DNA of 64,000 bases from Sulfitobacter sp. JL08 (lineage in GTDB: Bacteria; Pseudomonadota; Alphaproteobacteria; Rhodobacterales; Rhodobacteraceae). Positions within the stretch are counted from its first letter, which is position 1; every line of letters begins with the position of its first letter. Below, piece by piece: positions 17,792 through 27,277 of this stretch. Under the pieces are notes generated by a model, which saw only the letters and a list, made by a program, of their open reading frames with translations, was not told where the DNA came from and did not search any database. The position numbers were made by a program, and so were the translations under genes. Location of the stretch: NCBI RefSeq assembly GCF_003352045.1, contig NZ_CP025815.1, forward strand, positions 1,674,001-1,738,000, read 5' to 3'.

Positions 17792-18259
17792 TTATTCCGA
17801 TGCCACAGCCTTGTCCGTCAGCTTGCCCAATGCGCCGGTCATCTTGGCGATCACTTCTGCATCGGGCGCAATGCCGTGCGTCGCGGCAAGCTCTGCCGGA
17901 TCATGATAAACCACATGCACGACACCTTCGGCATCGGCAAAGGCCAAAACCCGCAGCGGCAGGTCGAGCCCGGATGTCTGCGCCGCCTGCATCGCGGGTG
18001 ATCCCAGTTTCGGATTGCCGAACATCAGCATCTGTGTCGGGCGCAGTTCCTCGCCAACGCTCTCCGCGCCAGCGGCGTGATCGACCCGCGCAAACACCTT
18101 GGCACCGGCCCCTTCGACGGCGGCGGCCAGACGGTCGATGGTGACGCTGACGGAATGGGGGCTGATTTTGTGGATCAGGTCGGCGGCCATGGCGGTTCCT
18201 CCGCTAAGGGACAGTGTCAGGGACAGGACAAGGGCAGGGGCGATACGGTGCAGGATCAT
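17792..18259 (-). CDS. Exported DUF302-domain protein
   Basis: This 155-residue protein has a Sec signal peptide (about residues 1-25, ending AMA-AD) and a DUF302 fold. The fold shows the typical TIDRLAAAVEGAGAKVFARVDH start, the RPTQMLMFGNPKLGSP centre and the VVYHDPAEL segment. DUF302 proteins are small periplasmic or cytosolic proteins of unknown function, often near copper or redox genes. The start has GGAG upstream. It is convergent with the Atm1 exporter. Confidence 0.85.
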   Translation of the reverse strand: MILHRIAPALVLSLTLSLSGGTAMAADLIHKISPHSVSVTIDRLAAAVEGAGAKVFARVDHAAGAESVGEELRPTQMLMFGNPKLGSPAMQAAQTSGLDLPLRVLAFADAEGVVHVVYHDPAELAATHGIAPDAEVIAKMTGALGKLTDKAVASE

Positions 18260-18357
18260 CTGGGCAACTCCGGTTTTGGAAACACGTCTATCCTAGACAA
18301 GCCGGCGTGAAATATCCCTTCACATCCGCGTCATGGCTAAGCCCCGCCCAATCCTGA

Positions 18358-21300
18358 TTACTCAGCAGCCTTGAGCGGGGCGGTATCGACCGGCGCCAAA
18401 GGCAGATCGGGATCTGTCCAGATGATCTCGGGCGCTTTCAGGCGGCGCGCGGCGCGTTGCAAGGCCCAGTCTTTGGCGGCTTTCGAACTGCTGCCCATCG
18501 ACAGTTTCGCCAGCAGACGCGCGAACCAGTGCACGTAGGTGGTGAACCAGACGCGCAGCGCCAGCATCGAAGGCGTCACGATCAGCGTCAGCACCGTGGC
18601 AATGCCAAGGCCGAACACAACAGCGGTGGCCAGCTGTTTCCACCACAGCGCCGTGGGGCTGTTGATGGTATAGCCACCGCCGATGAAATCCAGCGACAGC
18701 CCGAACATCATCGGGGCAAGCCCCGCCATTGTCGTGATCGTGGTCAGCAGAACGGGGCGGATGCGCGCTTCGGCAGTGCGCACGATCGCCTCGATCCGGG
18801 GCATATAGCGGGAATATTCCTGATAGGTGTCGATCAGAACAATGTTGTTGTTCACCACGATCCCCGCCAAGGCGACAATACCGGTGCCCGTCATGATGAT
18901 CGAAAACGGCTGGTTCATCACCATCATGCCGATCAGCACGCCGGTGGTGGACAACACCACCGCGATCAGCACCAGAAACGAATTGTAGAACGAATTGAAC
19001 TGCGCCAGCAGGATGATGAACATCAGCCCCAGCGCACCGGCAAACGCATTCATCAGGAACGCACCGCTTTCTTCCTGTTCTTCCTGATCGCCGGTCCATT
19101 CCCACGCCACGCCGTCTGGCAGCGGTTCGGTTTCCAGCCATTTGGTCAGTTCGGCAATACGTTCGTTGGCGTTGATTGGTACAGCGCTCAGGCTGCCATC
19201 CTCCAGCGCCGAAGTCAGCGTATCCATGCTGACACCCTCGCTCAGGCGCAACTGGTCGTATTCAGTGTCGTTCGGGCCGATGAAAGTGCCTGGTTTCGCC
19301 TCGGCCGATCCGGTGCCCTGATCTTCGGGTACGGTGTGGGCCACCGCCAGAATTTGCGCCTGCGGGGTGCCTGCATCGGTTACGAATTTCACCATTGCAG
19401 GCAGGAAATCCGCCTTCACGTCGAAATAGCGTTGCTGGTCGACACGGCTGATCTCGGCCAGTTTGGCCACCGGTTTGCGGGTGATGAAGTTGCTAAGCGG
19501 AACCAGCCCGTCGGAGGTGCGTACCTTGAGCGTATCAAGCGTGCTGAGAACGCGATCTTCTTCGGGCAGGCGGACGCGGATTTCAATTTCTTCGTCGCTG
19601 GTATCGACACGCATCGTGTCCAGCAACACGCCCCGCGTGACCAGTTGAACCATCGCACCCACAGTGGCGACATCGGCGCCGTAACGCCCCGCTTTTTCAA
19701 CGTCTACGTCAATCTGCCAGTCGATGCCGGGCAGGGGGCGGGTGTCTTCGATCTGGGTTAGGGCAGGGGTTGAGTCGAATTTGTCGCGGGCGATGTTTGC
19801 GGCGTCTTTCAGAACCTCGAAATCATCGCCTTTCAGGCGCAGATGTACCGGTTTGCCGGATGCCGGGCCTTGCGCTAGCGCCAGAATTTCAGCCTCGAAC
19901 CCCGGCAATTTGGCAAGTTCGGCGTTCAGTTCGTCGATCACCGTATCGCCATCAAATTCAACCGAACTGATCTGGCGTTCCAGCAGGCCGAAAAACCATT
20001 TTTCGGTCTGGGTCGGGCGGTCTTCCCACGGGATCGTTTCAAACTGGACCTGTCCCACCGTGTCCTTGGGGATCGAATTTCCGCTGGAATCGGTGTTCAA
20101 ACCGCCATCACCGGCGAACGAGAACACGTTGACCACACCGGGATGGGCCATCACGATATCTTCGACCTGCGCCACCATGTTGTCGGCCTCGGTCAGGGAA
20201 ATGTTGCCACGGGCCCGCACGTAAACGGTGGCCTGTTCGGGTTCGGATTCCACAAAGAACTCGACACCGTTATTGTTGGTCGCAAACAGGCCGAACACGG
20301 TCATCACGCCAAAGCCCACAACAGCGATTGTAACCAGCGGCGTGATCGGGTTGCCGGCGATGAACTTGGTGAACAACCCGAACGGGGTACGGCTGTGACC
20401 GGCCCTGATTTTACGGGCCTTGCGTTCGATCCGTGCAGCCCCCAGCGTGACCGACGCAGAGAAGGCCGCGAACAGGAACAGCGCAACGCCGAACAGTTCG
20501 CCCGAAAGAACGGATGCCGTATCGGGCAGCAGGTAATGCGGATTAAGCACCTGCATCGCACCCAGGAATAGCATGTAAAGGGCCACAGGCACCAGCGCCG
20601 CGCGCGCAAGCCACGGCAGGCGGGCACGCAGCGCATCCGATGTGCGCCCGAACATGCGGCTCATCCGGCCGGTGACACCGCCCATGACAGGCAGATAGAT
20701 CAGCGCCACGATCAGCGATGCGGACAGCACGAAAATCAGCGTGACGGGCAACATGCCCATGAATTCGCCCGGAACGCCGGGCCAGAACAGCATCGGCAAA
20801 AAGGCACACAGCGTGGTCGCGGTGGAACTGACGATGGGCCAGAACATCCGCTGCGCCGCCTCGACATAGGCGTGCATCGGGCCGGTGCCTTCCTTGATGC
20901 GCTTGTCGGCATATTCGACCACAACGATCGCACCATCAACCAGCATCCCCACGGCCAGAATAAGGCCGAACATCACGATGTTCGAGATGGTCACCCCCAT
21001 CACAGCCAGGAATACGAAACATAAAAGGAACGATGTCGGAATCGCAAAGCCGACCAGCAGGGCGGCGCGCGTACCCAGGGCGGCCAGCACCACGATCATC
21101 ACCAGCGCAATCGCCGTCAGAACCGAGCCTTCCAACTGGCTGACCATGGAACCGACAATGCGCGACTGGTCGTTCGAGGTTCCCACCTTGACCGCCGCGC
21201 GCAATTCGGGCGGCCAGTTGGCCTTGGCCTGTTCAACCGTTTCGCGCACCAGCGTTGCGGTATCAATCAGGTTAAAGCCTTTGCGTTTGACCACCTGCAA

Positions 21301-22140
21301 AGCAACGGTGGTTTCCCCGTTGAAACGCGCGGTGCCCAGACGATCCTCAAACGTCAGATTGATCTGCGCCAGATCACCTAATGTCACGACACGGTCGCCA
21401 TTGGTCTTGACGGGCAGGGCATAGACATCGCGCGGTTCGTCAAAAGACGAAGGGATTTTGACGGCAAATGTGCCCTGCGCTGTTTCAACCTCGCCCGCGG
21501 CGATCAGCTGGTTGTTGTTCTGAACCACGGCGATCAGTTCGCTGGCCGACACATTGTAGGATTCAAGGCGCAGCGGATCGATGATCACTTCAAGCATTTC
21601 GTCGCGATTGCCCGCAATCCCGGCCTCAAGCACCGGTTCAAGCCCTTCAAGCTCGTCCTGCAAGTCCTTGGCAACACGCGCCATTGTGCGTTCAGGAACC
21701 GGGCCGGTCAGGTTCACGATGATGATCGGAAATTCGGAAAAGTTGATCTCGACAATCGAATATTTTTCGGCACCGTCGGGAAACTGGGCCTCGGCCGTGT
21801 TCATCGCGTCGCGCACATCGGCCATGATCTTGGTTTTGTCCCAGCCGAAATCGAACTCCAGCGCAACGCCCGCATAGCTTTCGCTGGCAGTTGAGGTCAT
21901 GGTTTTCAGGCCGTCCAGATCGGACAGTTCGGTTTCCATCACCTTGACCAGCAACGTTTCACTGTCGGCGGCAGAAATGCCGGGAAACGGTACCGAAACG
22001 AACAGCGCCGGAATTTCGATATCCGGCTCGCCTTCCTTGGGAAGCGAGAAATAGGCAAAACCGCCCGCCAGCAGGGACAGGGCGATAAAGGCCAGAACCA
22101 TTCGGGCCCTGTTGGCGGCCCAGTCGACTAGTCCGGTCAT
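18358..22140 (-). CDS. RND-family efflux pump, inner-membrane permease
   Basis: This 1260-residue AcrB/HAE1-like permease starts MTGLVDWAANRARMVL and carries the RND signatures GMLVDGAIVVVEY (TM4 region) and GTGIVALAGIVVNNNIVL. It has two large periplasmic loops and about twelve helices. It is about 200 residues longer than AcrB; the extra length lies mostly in the second half, before the TM7 region (an added helix pair near residues 510-570), and at the C-terminus. It exports small molecules by proton antiport together with the adaptor encoded just upstream, whose stop overlaps its start as ATGA. No outer-membrane channel gene is nearby, so it probably uses a shared TolC. Confidence 0.93.
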   Translation of the reverse strand: MTGLVDWAANRARMVLAFIALSLLAGGFAYFSLPKEGEPDIEIPALFVSVPFPGISAADSETLLVKVMETELSDLDGLKTMTSTASESYAGVALEFDFGWDKTKIMADVRDAMNTAEAQFPDGAEKYSIVEINFSEFPIIIVNLTGPVPERTMARVAKDLQDELEGLEPVLEAGIAGNRDEMLEVIIDPLRLESYNVSASELIAVVQNNNQLIAAGEVETAQGTFAVKIPSSFDEPRDVYALPVKTNGDRVVTLGDLAQINLTFEDRLGTARFNGETTVALQVVKRKGFNLIDTATLVRETVEQAKANWPPELRAAVKVGTSNDQSRIVGSMVSQLEGSVLTAIALVMIVVLAALGTRAALLVGFAIPTSFLLCFVFLAVMGVTISNIVMFGLILAVGMLVDGAIVVVEYADKRIKEGTGPMHAYVEAAQRMFWPIVSSTATTLCAFLPMLFWPGVPGEFMGMLPVTLIFVLSASLIVALIYLPVMGGVTGRMSRMFGRTSDALRARLPWLARAALVPVALYMLFLGAMQVLNPHYLLPDTASVLSGELFGVALFLFAAFSASVTLGAARIERKARKIRAGHSRTPFGLFTKFIAGNPITPLVTIAVVGFGVMTVFGLFATNNNGVEFFVESEPEQATVYVRARGNISLTEADNMVAQVEDIVMAHPGVVNVFSFAGDGGLNTDSSGNSIPKDTVGQVQFETIPWEDRPTQTEKWFFGLLERQISSVEFDGDTVIDELNAELAKLPGFEAEILALAQGPASGKPVHLRLKGDDFEVLKDAANIARDKFDSTPALTQIEDTRPLPGIDWQIDVDVEKAGRYGADVATVGAMVQLVTRGVLLDTMRVDTSDEEIEIRVRLPEEDRVLSTLDTLKVRTSDGLVPLSNFITRKPVAKLAEISRVDQQRYFDVKADFLPAMVKFVTDAGTPQAQILAVAHTVPEDQGTGSAEAKPGTFIGPNDTEYDQLRLSEGVSMDTLTSALEDGSLSAVPINANERIAELTKWLETEPLPDGVAWEWTGDQEEQEESGAFLMNAFAGALGLMFIILLAQFNSFYNSFLVLIAVVLSTTGVLIGMMVMNQPFSIIMTGTGIVALAGIVVNNNIVLIDTYQEYSRYMPRIEAIVRTAEARIRPVLLTTITTMAGLAPMMFGLSLDFIGGGYTINSPTALWWKQLATAVVFGLGIATVLTLIVTPSMLALRVWFTTYVHWFARLLAKLSMGSSSKAAKDWALQRAARRLKAPEIIWTDPDLPLAPVDTAPLKAAE

Positions 22141-23354
22141 TGTTTGACCTCTTGATATGTCGGCACGACAGGCACGCCATCAATCACGAATTCCTGCCCC
22201 ACAAGGATCACGTCGGCCATGTCCGGCAATCCGGCCAGCCAGACGCCATCGACAGTATCGCGCAGCAGGGTGACGGGCTGGAACTGGGCGGTCTGCTCGG
22301 CATCCACAACACGCACGCCCAAGGTGCCCTGATCATTCAGCGTAAGCGCCGATTGCGGCAACAGATGCGCCTTGGCGCCTTCTGCCCCGATCAGGATTTC
22401 GGCTGTTTGCCCGTCGCGGATATGCAGATCGGCATTAGGCACCTCGATTTCGACGCGAAAGGTGCGGGTTTCCGGATCGGCAGAGCGCGAAAGAAAGATA
22501 ACGCGCCCTTCCACCAGTTCACCCGATACCAGTTTCGCACCGGCCCGGGCCCCCACTTCGACGCGGTTCACCTCGGTTTCCGGCACAAAGCCGACCAGAT
22601 TGATCGGATCAAGCTGGATAATCGTGGCGCACAATGATCCTGGCTGCATCAGGCTGCCCAGTTCGGCGGTATCGCTTTCCAGCAACCCTTCGAAAGGGGC
22701 CGTGATGGTCAGCCGTTCAATTTCCTTTTCGGCCAGCGCAACGGTGGCCTGCGCCGACTGGATGCCCGATTTCGCGGCCTTGACCCCGGCCATGGCCGAT
22801 TGTTCGTTGGCCTGTGCCGCGCGCACGGCGGCGATGGCACCCGCCACGCGGGTTTCGGATGCGTAACCGCCCTGAGACAGTTTTTCGGCTGCGTTATTGT
22901 TAATCTGCGCTTCTTTCACGCGGGCACGGGCCTCTTCCAGACGGGCCTCGGCCTCGGGAACGCGGCTTTCCGCCTCAAGCAGATTGGCCTGGGCATCCGC
23001 CAGCGTGGCATTCCGGGTGCCTGCATCCAGACGGCACAGCACATCGCCCTTGTTCACAAACGCGCCTTTCAAAAGCGGGTCGGAAATCACCTGCGCCGAT
23101 ATTTCTGATCTGACATCAACCTGACGGTTCGCTTCGGTTTGGCCGCGCAATACAACCGCGCTGTCGATAACCTGTGCCACGGAATGGCGTGCCACCACAC
23201 CCACGGCGGGGGTTGCCGCTACTTCGGCCTCGACGGTTTCGGATGTCGGCGCGTCTTCGCCCAGGGCAAACGCCTTCAGCTCGTCGCGCTCGAACACAAC
23301 CAAATACAAAAATCCGGCCACCAGCAGAGCGGTGAGGACAGGAATCAATCGCAT
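22137..23354 (-). CDS. RND efflux periplasmic adaptor (membrane fusion protein)
   Basis: This 405-residue HlyD/AcrA-type adaptor has an N-terminal anchor (residues 1-20, MRLIPVLTALLVAGFLYLVV). A barrel-sandwich/lipoyl half follows (about 65-105, VDVRSEISAQVI), then a helical coiled-coil hairpin (about 112-195, AEARLEEARARVKEAQ). The second lipoyl half (IERLTITAPFEGLLE) and the beta-barrel and membrane-proximal regions come last. It links the RND permease to an outer-membrane channel. The start has AGGAAAGG. The gene overlaps the permease by four bases, so the two are one operon read leftward from a probable promoter around 23400-23445. Confidence 0.92.
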   Translation of the reverse strand: MRLIPVLTALLVAGFLYLVVFERDELKAFALGEDAPTSETVEAEVAATPAVGVVARHSVAQVIDSAVVLRGQTEANRQVDVRSEISAQVISDPLLKGAFVNKGDVLCRLDAGTRNATLADAQANLLEAESRVPEAEARLEEARARVKEAQINNNAAEKLSQGGYASETRVAGAIAAVRAAQANEQSAMAGVKAAKSGIQSAQATVALAEKEIERLTITAPFEGLLESDTAELGSLMQPGSLCATIIQLDPINLVGFVPETEVNRVEVGARAGAKLVSGELVEGRVIFLSRSADPETRTFRVEIEVPNADLHIRDGQTAEILIGAEGAKAHLLPQSALTLNDQGTLGVRVVDAEQTAQFQPVTLLRDTVDGVWLAGLPDMADVILVGQEFVIDGVPVVPTYQEVKQ

Positions 23355-23403
23355 GTTTTGCCTTTCCTGGCAGTCTCATCGGCACAGCCGTCTAATTTCT
23401 TTC

Positions 23404-23443
23404 GGCTATATACGTATTAATTACGCTAAACTAACCAGTTCAG
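23404..23443 (-). promoter_or_regulatory. Promoter/operator-like region upstream of the RND pump operon
   Basis: An AT-rich island interrupts GC-rich DNA 50-90 bases upstream of the adaptor gene. It contains the near-perfect palindrome CTAAACTaaccAGTTCAG (23426-23443; 7-bp arms, one mismatch). On the pump's strand this is followed by TATATAG, a plausible -10. Palindromes of this size over a -35 region are typical TetR-family operators for efflux pumps, but no regulator gene is adjacent. The promoter elements are inferred. Confidence 0.5.
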
Positions 23444-23616
23444 ATTAAACTTTTCCGTGAAACGGTGCAATACGTTGCCGCAAGGTCGCAACTTGCCTCA
23501 TTTCCTTGCAACAGCCTTCCCCCAAAGGCGAGGTCTTGGCTTGGCCCTGCATGCAAGTTAAGAGGGGGCACGGATCAGTCCAACGGGGACATTTCCGCGC
23601 CAGAACGGGAGCAGAG

Positions 23617-24294
23617 ATGAGCGACACCGACAGTTTTATCGAAGAGGTCAGCGAAGAAGTCCGCCGCGACAAGCTTTATGCGACATTCAAGAAATACGGC
23701 TGGATTGCCGCATTGTTCATTCTGGTGGTTGTCGGTGGTGCAACATGGTCGGAATGGCGCAAAGCCCAGGGGCGCGCCGCCGCCGAACAATTGGGCGACG
23801 ATATGCTGGCGGCCCTTGAAATGAACGATGCCGCCGCCCGGGTCGCCGCTTTTGAACAGATCACGCCACAGGCGGGGCCGGATGCCGGACAGCCGGTTCT
23901 GGATTTCCTGAAAGCCGCAGAACAGGCCGAAGCCGGCGATGCCGCGGGCGCTGCGCAAACCCTGAACGATCTGGCTGTGAACGGGGATATTCCAGAGATT
24001 TACCGCCAGATCGCCGCATTCAAGGCATTGAGCCTGAAAGACAGCGGCATCAGCGATGAAGAAAAGCGAACACAGTTCGAAGCGCTGGCCCGTCCCGGCG
24101 CACCATTGCGCCTGCTGGCGATGGAGCAACTGGCATTGCTGGATATCAAAAACGGTCAGATCGATGCAGCGATCGCAACACTTCAGGCCGTTCTGGATGA
24201 CGCGCAAGTCAGCGCAGGCTTGCAACAACGCGCCGCACAGGTGATTGTGGCTCTGGGCGGCACGCCAAATATAAACGTGCCCGCAGAAGGCTGA
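23617..24294 (+). CDS. YfgM-like tetratricopeptide membrane protein
   Basis: This 225-residue protein starts MSDTDSFIEEVSEEVRRDKL. It has one membrane helix at about 29-45 (YGWIAALFILVVVGG) and then a periplasmic helical TPR-like domain. The cytoplasmic head and single helix match the YfgM/DUF2133 family, which in E. coli binds the SecYEG/PpiD complex and sits beside bamB and der. The same gene order follows here (YfgM-like, bamB, der), which supports the call. The start at 23617 has GGGAGCAGAG upstream; the upstream extension to 23506 is unsupported. Confidence 0.82.
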   Translation: MSDTDSFIEEVSEEVRRDKLYATFKKYGWIAALFILVVVGGATWSEWRKAQGRAAAEQLGDDMLAALEMNDAAARVAAFEQITPQAGPDAGQPVLDFLKAAEQAEAGDAAGAAQTLNDLAVNGDIPEIYRQIAAFKALSLKDSGISDEEKRTQFEALARPGAPLRLLAMEQLALLDIKNGQIDAAIATLQAVLDDAQVSAGLQQRAAQVIVALGGTPNINVPAEG

Positions 24295-24335
24295 ACCGGC
24301 CCCGGCAGAACTGGCAGAGCAGACAGGATAACACG

Positions 24336-25676
24336 ATGACACCGATTGCCCCTGCGTTTCTTCGCACACTGGCCCTTGCCCTGACGGGCACCCTGTTTCT
24401 GAGCGCGTGTGAAGACGATCGCATCCTGCCCGGCGTGCGCGAGGATTTGCGCAGCGAACTGGATGAAGAGGCGGGGCTTGCCAGCGCCGATGCGGTCGTC
24501 AATGAAAGCCGGCCTATTTCGCTTCCGGCGCAGCGCACCAACGCGAACTGGCCGCAAAACGCCGGATCACCGGGCCTGCGCGCCGAACATGCGGCATTGT
24601 CGCGCGCGCCTCAGCGCATATGGTCGGCCCCGATTGGCGAAGGCGACAGCCGCAAGTTCCGTATCACCGCAGACCCGGTTGTGGCGCAGGGCCGCATTTA
24701 CACGCTGGACGCAAAATCAACGGTCACGGCAACATCGACAGGCGGTGCAACCCTTTGGCAAAGCAACATCCGCCCTGCACGTGATTCCGATAAGGACGCC
24801 ACCGGCGGCGGCATCGCCTATGACGACGGGCGCGTTTACGTGTCGCTTGGCTATGGCGAACTGGCAGCGCTGGATGCCGCAACGGGTGCCGTGATCTGGA
24901 CCCAGCAACTTGACGCGACAGGCAGCGGTACGCCGACAGTGTCGGGCAACCTTGTCTATCTGGTGGCAGGCGACGATGTCGGCTGGGCCATCGAAAAGGC
25001 GACAGGCCGCATCGTTTGGCAAATCATTTCCGCCGGATCGGTTACAAATGTTCTGGGGGCTCCGGCCCCTGCGGTCACCGACACTCTGGCGATCTTTTCG
25101 TTCGGGTCAGGGCAGGTTGTTGCGGTGTTTCGCAAGGGCGGCCTGCGCCGCTGGGATGCTTCGGTCACCGGCACCCGGATCGGCCGTGCGATCAGCGGTG
25201 TCAGTGACATTACCGGTTCGCCGGTTGTGCGCGGCAATACCGTTTACGTGGGCAACCATACCGGACGTATCGTCGCTCTGGACATTGCCAACGGTGAACG
25301 CCGCTGGACCGCAACCAGTGGCGCGATCAGCCCGGTCTGGCCGACTGGCAACGCGGTTTTCGCCATCACCGACACCAACGAACTGGTGCGGCTTGATTCG
25401 GCATCCGGCAATCGCGTCTGGGCCGTTGACCTGCCCAAATACGTCAAGGACAAGCCCAAGAAGCGCGGCGAGATCTTTGCCCATTACGGGCCCGTACTTG
25501 CGGGCGGACGCCTGATTGTTGCGTCCAATGACGGGGTTTTGCGCAGCTTTGATCCGGTCAGCGGGGCATTGCTGTCCACGGTCGAAGTGCCCGGCGGGGC
25601 AACCACCGGACCGGTCGTGGCGGGCGGTGTTTTGTACGTTGTCGGCACCAACGGACAACTCCACGCTTTCCGTTAG
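24336..25676 (+). CDS. bamB: Outer-membrane protein assembly factor BamB-like lipoprotein
   Basis: This 446-residue lipoprotein has a lipobox LSAC with acylated C25. An acidic linker leads to an eight-bladed PQQ-like beta-propeller with repeated blade ends such as YTLDAKSTVTA, AALDAATGAVIW and VALDIANGERRW. BamB is the propeller subunit of the BAM complex that inserts beta-barrel proteins into the outer membrane. The neighbours (YfgM-like upstream, der downstream) keep the conserved proteobacterial order. It is longer than E. coli BamB (392 residues), as is common in alphaproteobacteria, mainly through the N-terminal linker. Confidence 0.87.
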   Translation: MTPIAPAFLRTLALALTGTLFLSACEDDRILPGVREDLRSELDEEAGLASADAVVNESRPISLPAQRTNANWPQNAGSPGLRAEHAALSRAPQRIWSAPIGEGDSRKFRITADPVVAQGRIYTLDAKSTVTATSTGGATLWQSNIRPARDSDKDATGGGIAYDDGRVYVSLGYGELAALDAATGAVIWTQQLDATGSGTPTVSGNLVYLVAGDDVGWAIEKATGRIVWQIISAGSVTNVLGAPAPAVTDTLAIFSFGSGQVVAVFRKGGLRRWDASVTGTRIGRAISGVSDITGSPVVRGNTVYVGNHTGRIVALDIANGERRWTATSGAISPVWPTGNAVFAITDTNELVRLDSASGNRVWAVDLPKYVKDKPKKRGEIFAHYGPVLAGGRLIVASNDGVLRSFDPVSGALLSTVEVPGGATTGPVVAGGVLYVVGTNGQLHAFR

Positions 25677-25726
25677 CCGCAACATAGGCTAAAGCGCGCC
25701 TTTGATACGCGCATGCGGAGCATCTG

Positions 25727-27184
25727 ATGTCTTTTACCCTCGCCATCGTGGGGCGCCCGAACGTGGGCAAATCCACGCTGTTCAACCGCCTTGTGGGCAA
25801 ACGTCTGGCACTGGTCGACGACCAGCCCGGCGTAACGCGCGACTTGCGCGAAGGCGCTGCGCGTCTGGGGGATCTGCGCTTTACCGTGATCGACACCGCA
25901 GGGCTGGAAGAAGTCACCGATGACAGCCTGCAGGGCCGGATGCGCCGGCTGACGGAACGCGCGGTTGATATGGCCGATATCTGCCTGTTCATGATTGACG
26001 CGCGCACCGGCGTGACCCCGTCCGACCAACTGTTTGCCGAAATTCTGCGCAAACGCTCGGCCCATGTGATTCTGGCCGCCAACAAGGGCGAAGGCGCGGC
26101 CGCCGATGCCGGTGTGATCGAAGCCTACGCACTGGGTCTGGGCGAACCGATCCGCATGTCTGCCGAACACGGCGAGGGGTTGAACGATCTTTATGCCCAG
26201 TTGATGCCGCTGGCCGATGCCTTTGCCAAGAAGGCCAGCGACGAAGCCCCCGATGTGGATGTCACAATTGACGCGGATGATCCGGACGCCGTGCGCGTGC
26301 CGACCCGCGCCAAACCGTTGCAGGTGGCAGTGGTGGGGCGCCCGAACGCAGGAAAATCCACCCTGATCAACCACATCATCGGCGAAGACCGCCTGTTGAC
26401 CGGTCCCGAAGCCGGCATTACCCGCGACGCGATTTCCGTGCAGACCGACTGGGACGACGTGCCGGTGCGTATCTTTGATACGGCAGGCATGAGGAAAAAG
26501 GCGAAAGTACAGGAAAAGCTTGAGAAATTGTCGGTTGGCGACGGGTTGCGCGCTGTCAAGTTTGCCGAAGTGGTGGTGGTGCTGCTGGATGCGGCCATTC
26601 CCTTTGAACAGCAGGATCTGCGCATCGCCGATCTGGCCGAGCGCGAAGGGCGCGCCGTGGTGGTCGCTGTCAACAAATGGGACATCGAACCGGACAAGCA
26701 AAAGAAACTCAAGGATCTGCGTGAAAGCTTTGAACGGCTGCTGCCACAGTTGCGGGGTGCGCCGCTGGTGACGGTGTCCGCCAAAACCGGCAAGGGCGTC
26801 GACCGGCTTAAAGACGCGATCCTCAAGGCTTACGAGATCTGGAACCGGCGGGTGACAACGGCACAATTGAACCGCTGGCTGACCGGCATGCTGGAACAGC
26901 ATCCGCCCCCCGCACCGCAGGGCAAGCGCATCAAACTGCGTTACATGACCCAGGCCAAAACGCGCCCGCCCGGATTTGTCGTGATGTGTTCGCATCCCGA
27001 CAAATTGCCTGCCAGCTATTCGCGCTACCTTGTCAATGGCTTACGCGTCGACTTTGATATGCCGGGGACACCGATCCGCCTGTTCATGCGCAGCCAGAAC
27101 GAAGAAAACCCGTACAAGAACCGCAAGAAATCGGCACCGTCCAAACTGCGCAAACATACCGAAGGCCGCCGCACAGACAGGTAG
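25727..27184 (+). CDS. der: Ribosome biogenesis GTPase Der (EngA)
   Basis: This 485-residue protein has two tandem GTPase domains: P-loops GRPNVGKS at 9-16 and GRPNAGKS at 204-211, switch-II DTAG motifs in both, and NKWD as G4 of the second domain. The first domain has NKGE where many bacteria have NKxD. A C-terminal KH-like domain (about 365-450) binds rRNA, and a basic tail ends [13 protein letters not shown]. Der is essential for 50S subunit assembly. A long terminator-like hairpin begins 4 bases after the stop. Confidence 0.96.
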   Translation: MSFTLAIVGRPNVGKSTLFNRLVGKRLALVDDQPGVTRDLREGAARLGDLRFTVIDTAGLEEVTDDSLQGRMRRLTERAVDMADICLFMIDARTGVTPSDQLFAEILRKRSAHVILAANKGEGAAADAGVIEAYALGLGEPIRMSAEHGEGLNDLYAQLMPLADAFAKKASDEAPDVDVTIDADDPDAVRVPTRAKPLQVAVVGRPNAGKSTLINHIIGEDRLLTGPEAGITRDAISVQTDWDDVPVRIFDTAGMRKKAKVQEKLEKLSVGDGLRAVKFAEVVVVLLDAAIPFEQQDLRIADLAEREGRAVVVAVNKWDIEPDKQKKLKDLRESFERLLPQLRGAPLVTVSAKTGKGVDRLKDAILKAYEIWNRRVTTAQLNRWLTGMLEQHPPPAPQGKRIKLRYMTQAKTRPPGFVVMCSHPDKLPASYSRYLVNGLRVDFDMPGTPIRLFMRSQNEENPYKNRKKSAPSKLRKHTEGRRTDR

Positions 27185-27187
27185 AAT

Positions 27188-27240
27188 GAGTATTTGCGGA
27201 CAAATGAAGCCTGTGTCCTTCATTTGTCCGCCAAATACTC
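27188..27240. terminator. Long bidirectional hairpin between der and dddP, built from the GAGTATTTG tail motif
   Basis: The left arm 27188-27209 (GAGTATTTGCGGACAAATG then AAG) pairs with 27218-27240, with one bulged G and an 8-base loop. It lies between convergent der and dddP and probably ends transcription from both sides, though T-tracts are short. Each arm starts with the same GAGTATTT...GAAG pattern seen at 3287-3308 and 60556-60577, so it is the symmetric member of that sequence family. Confidence 0.7.
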
Positions 27241-27277
27241 CCGCCGGAGGCATGCACGCAGTGCATCAAAGCGGCAG

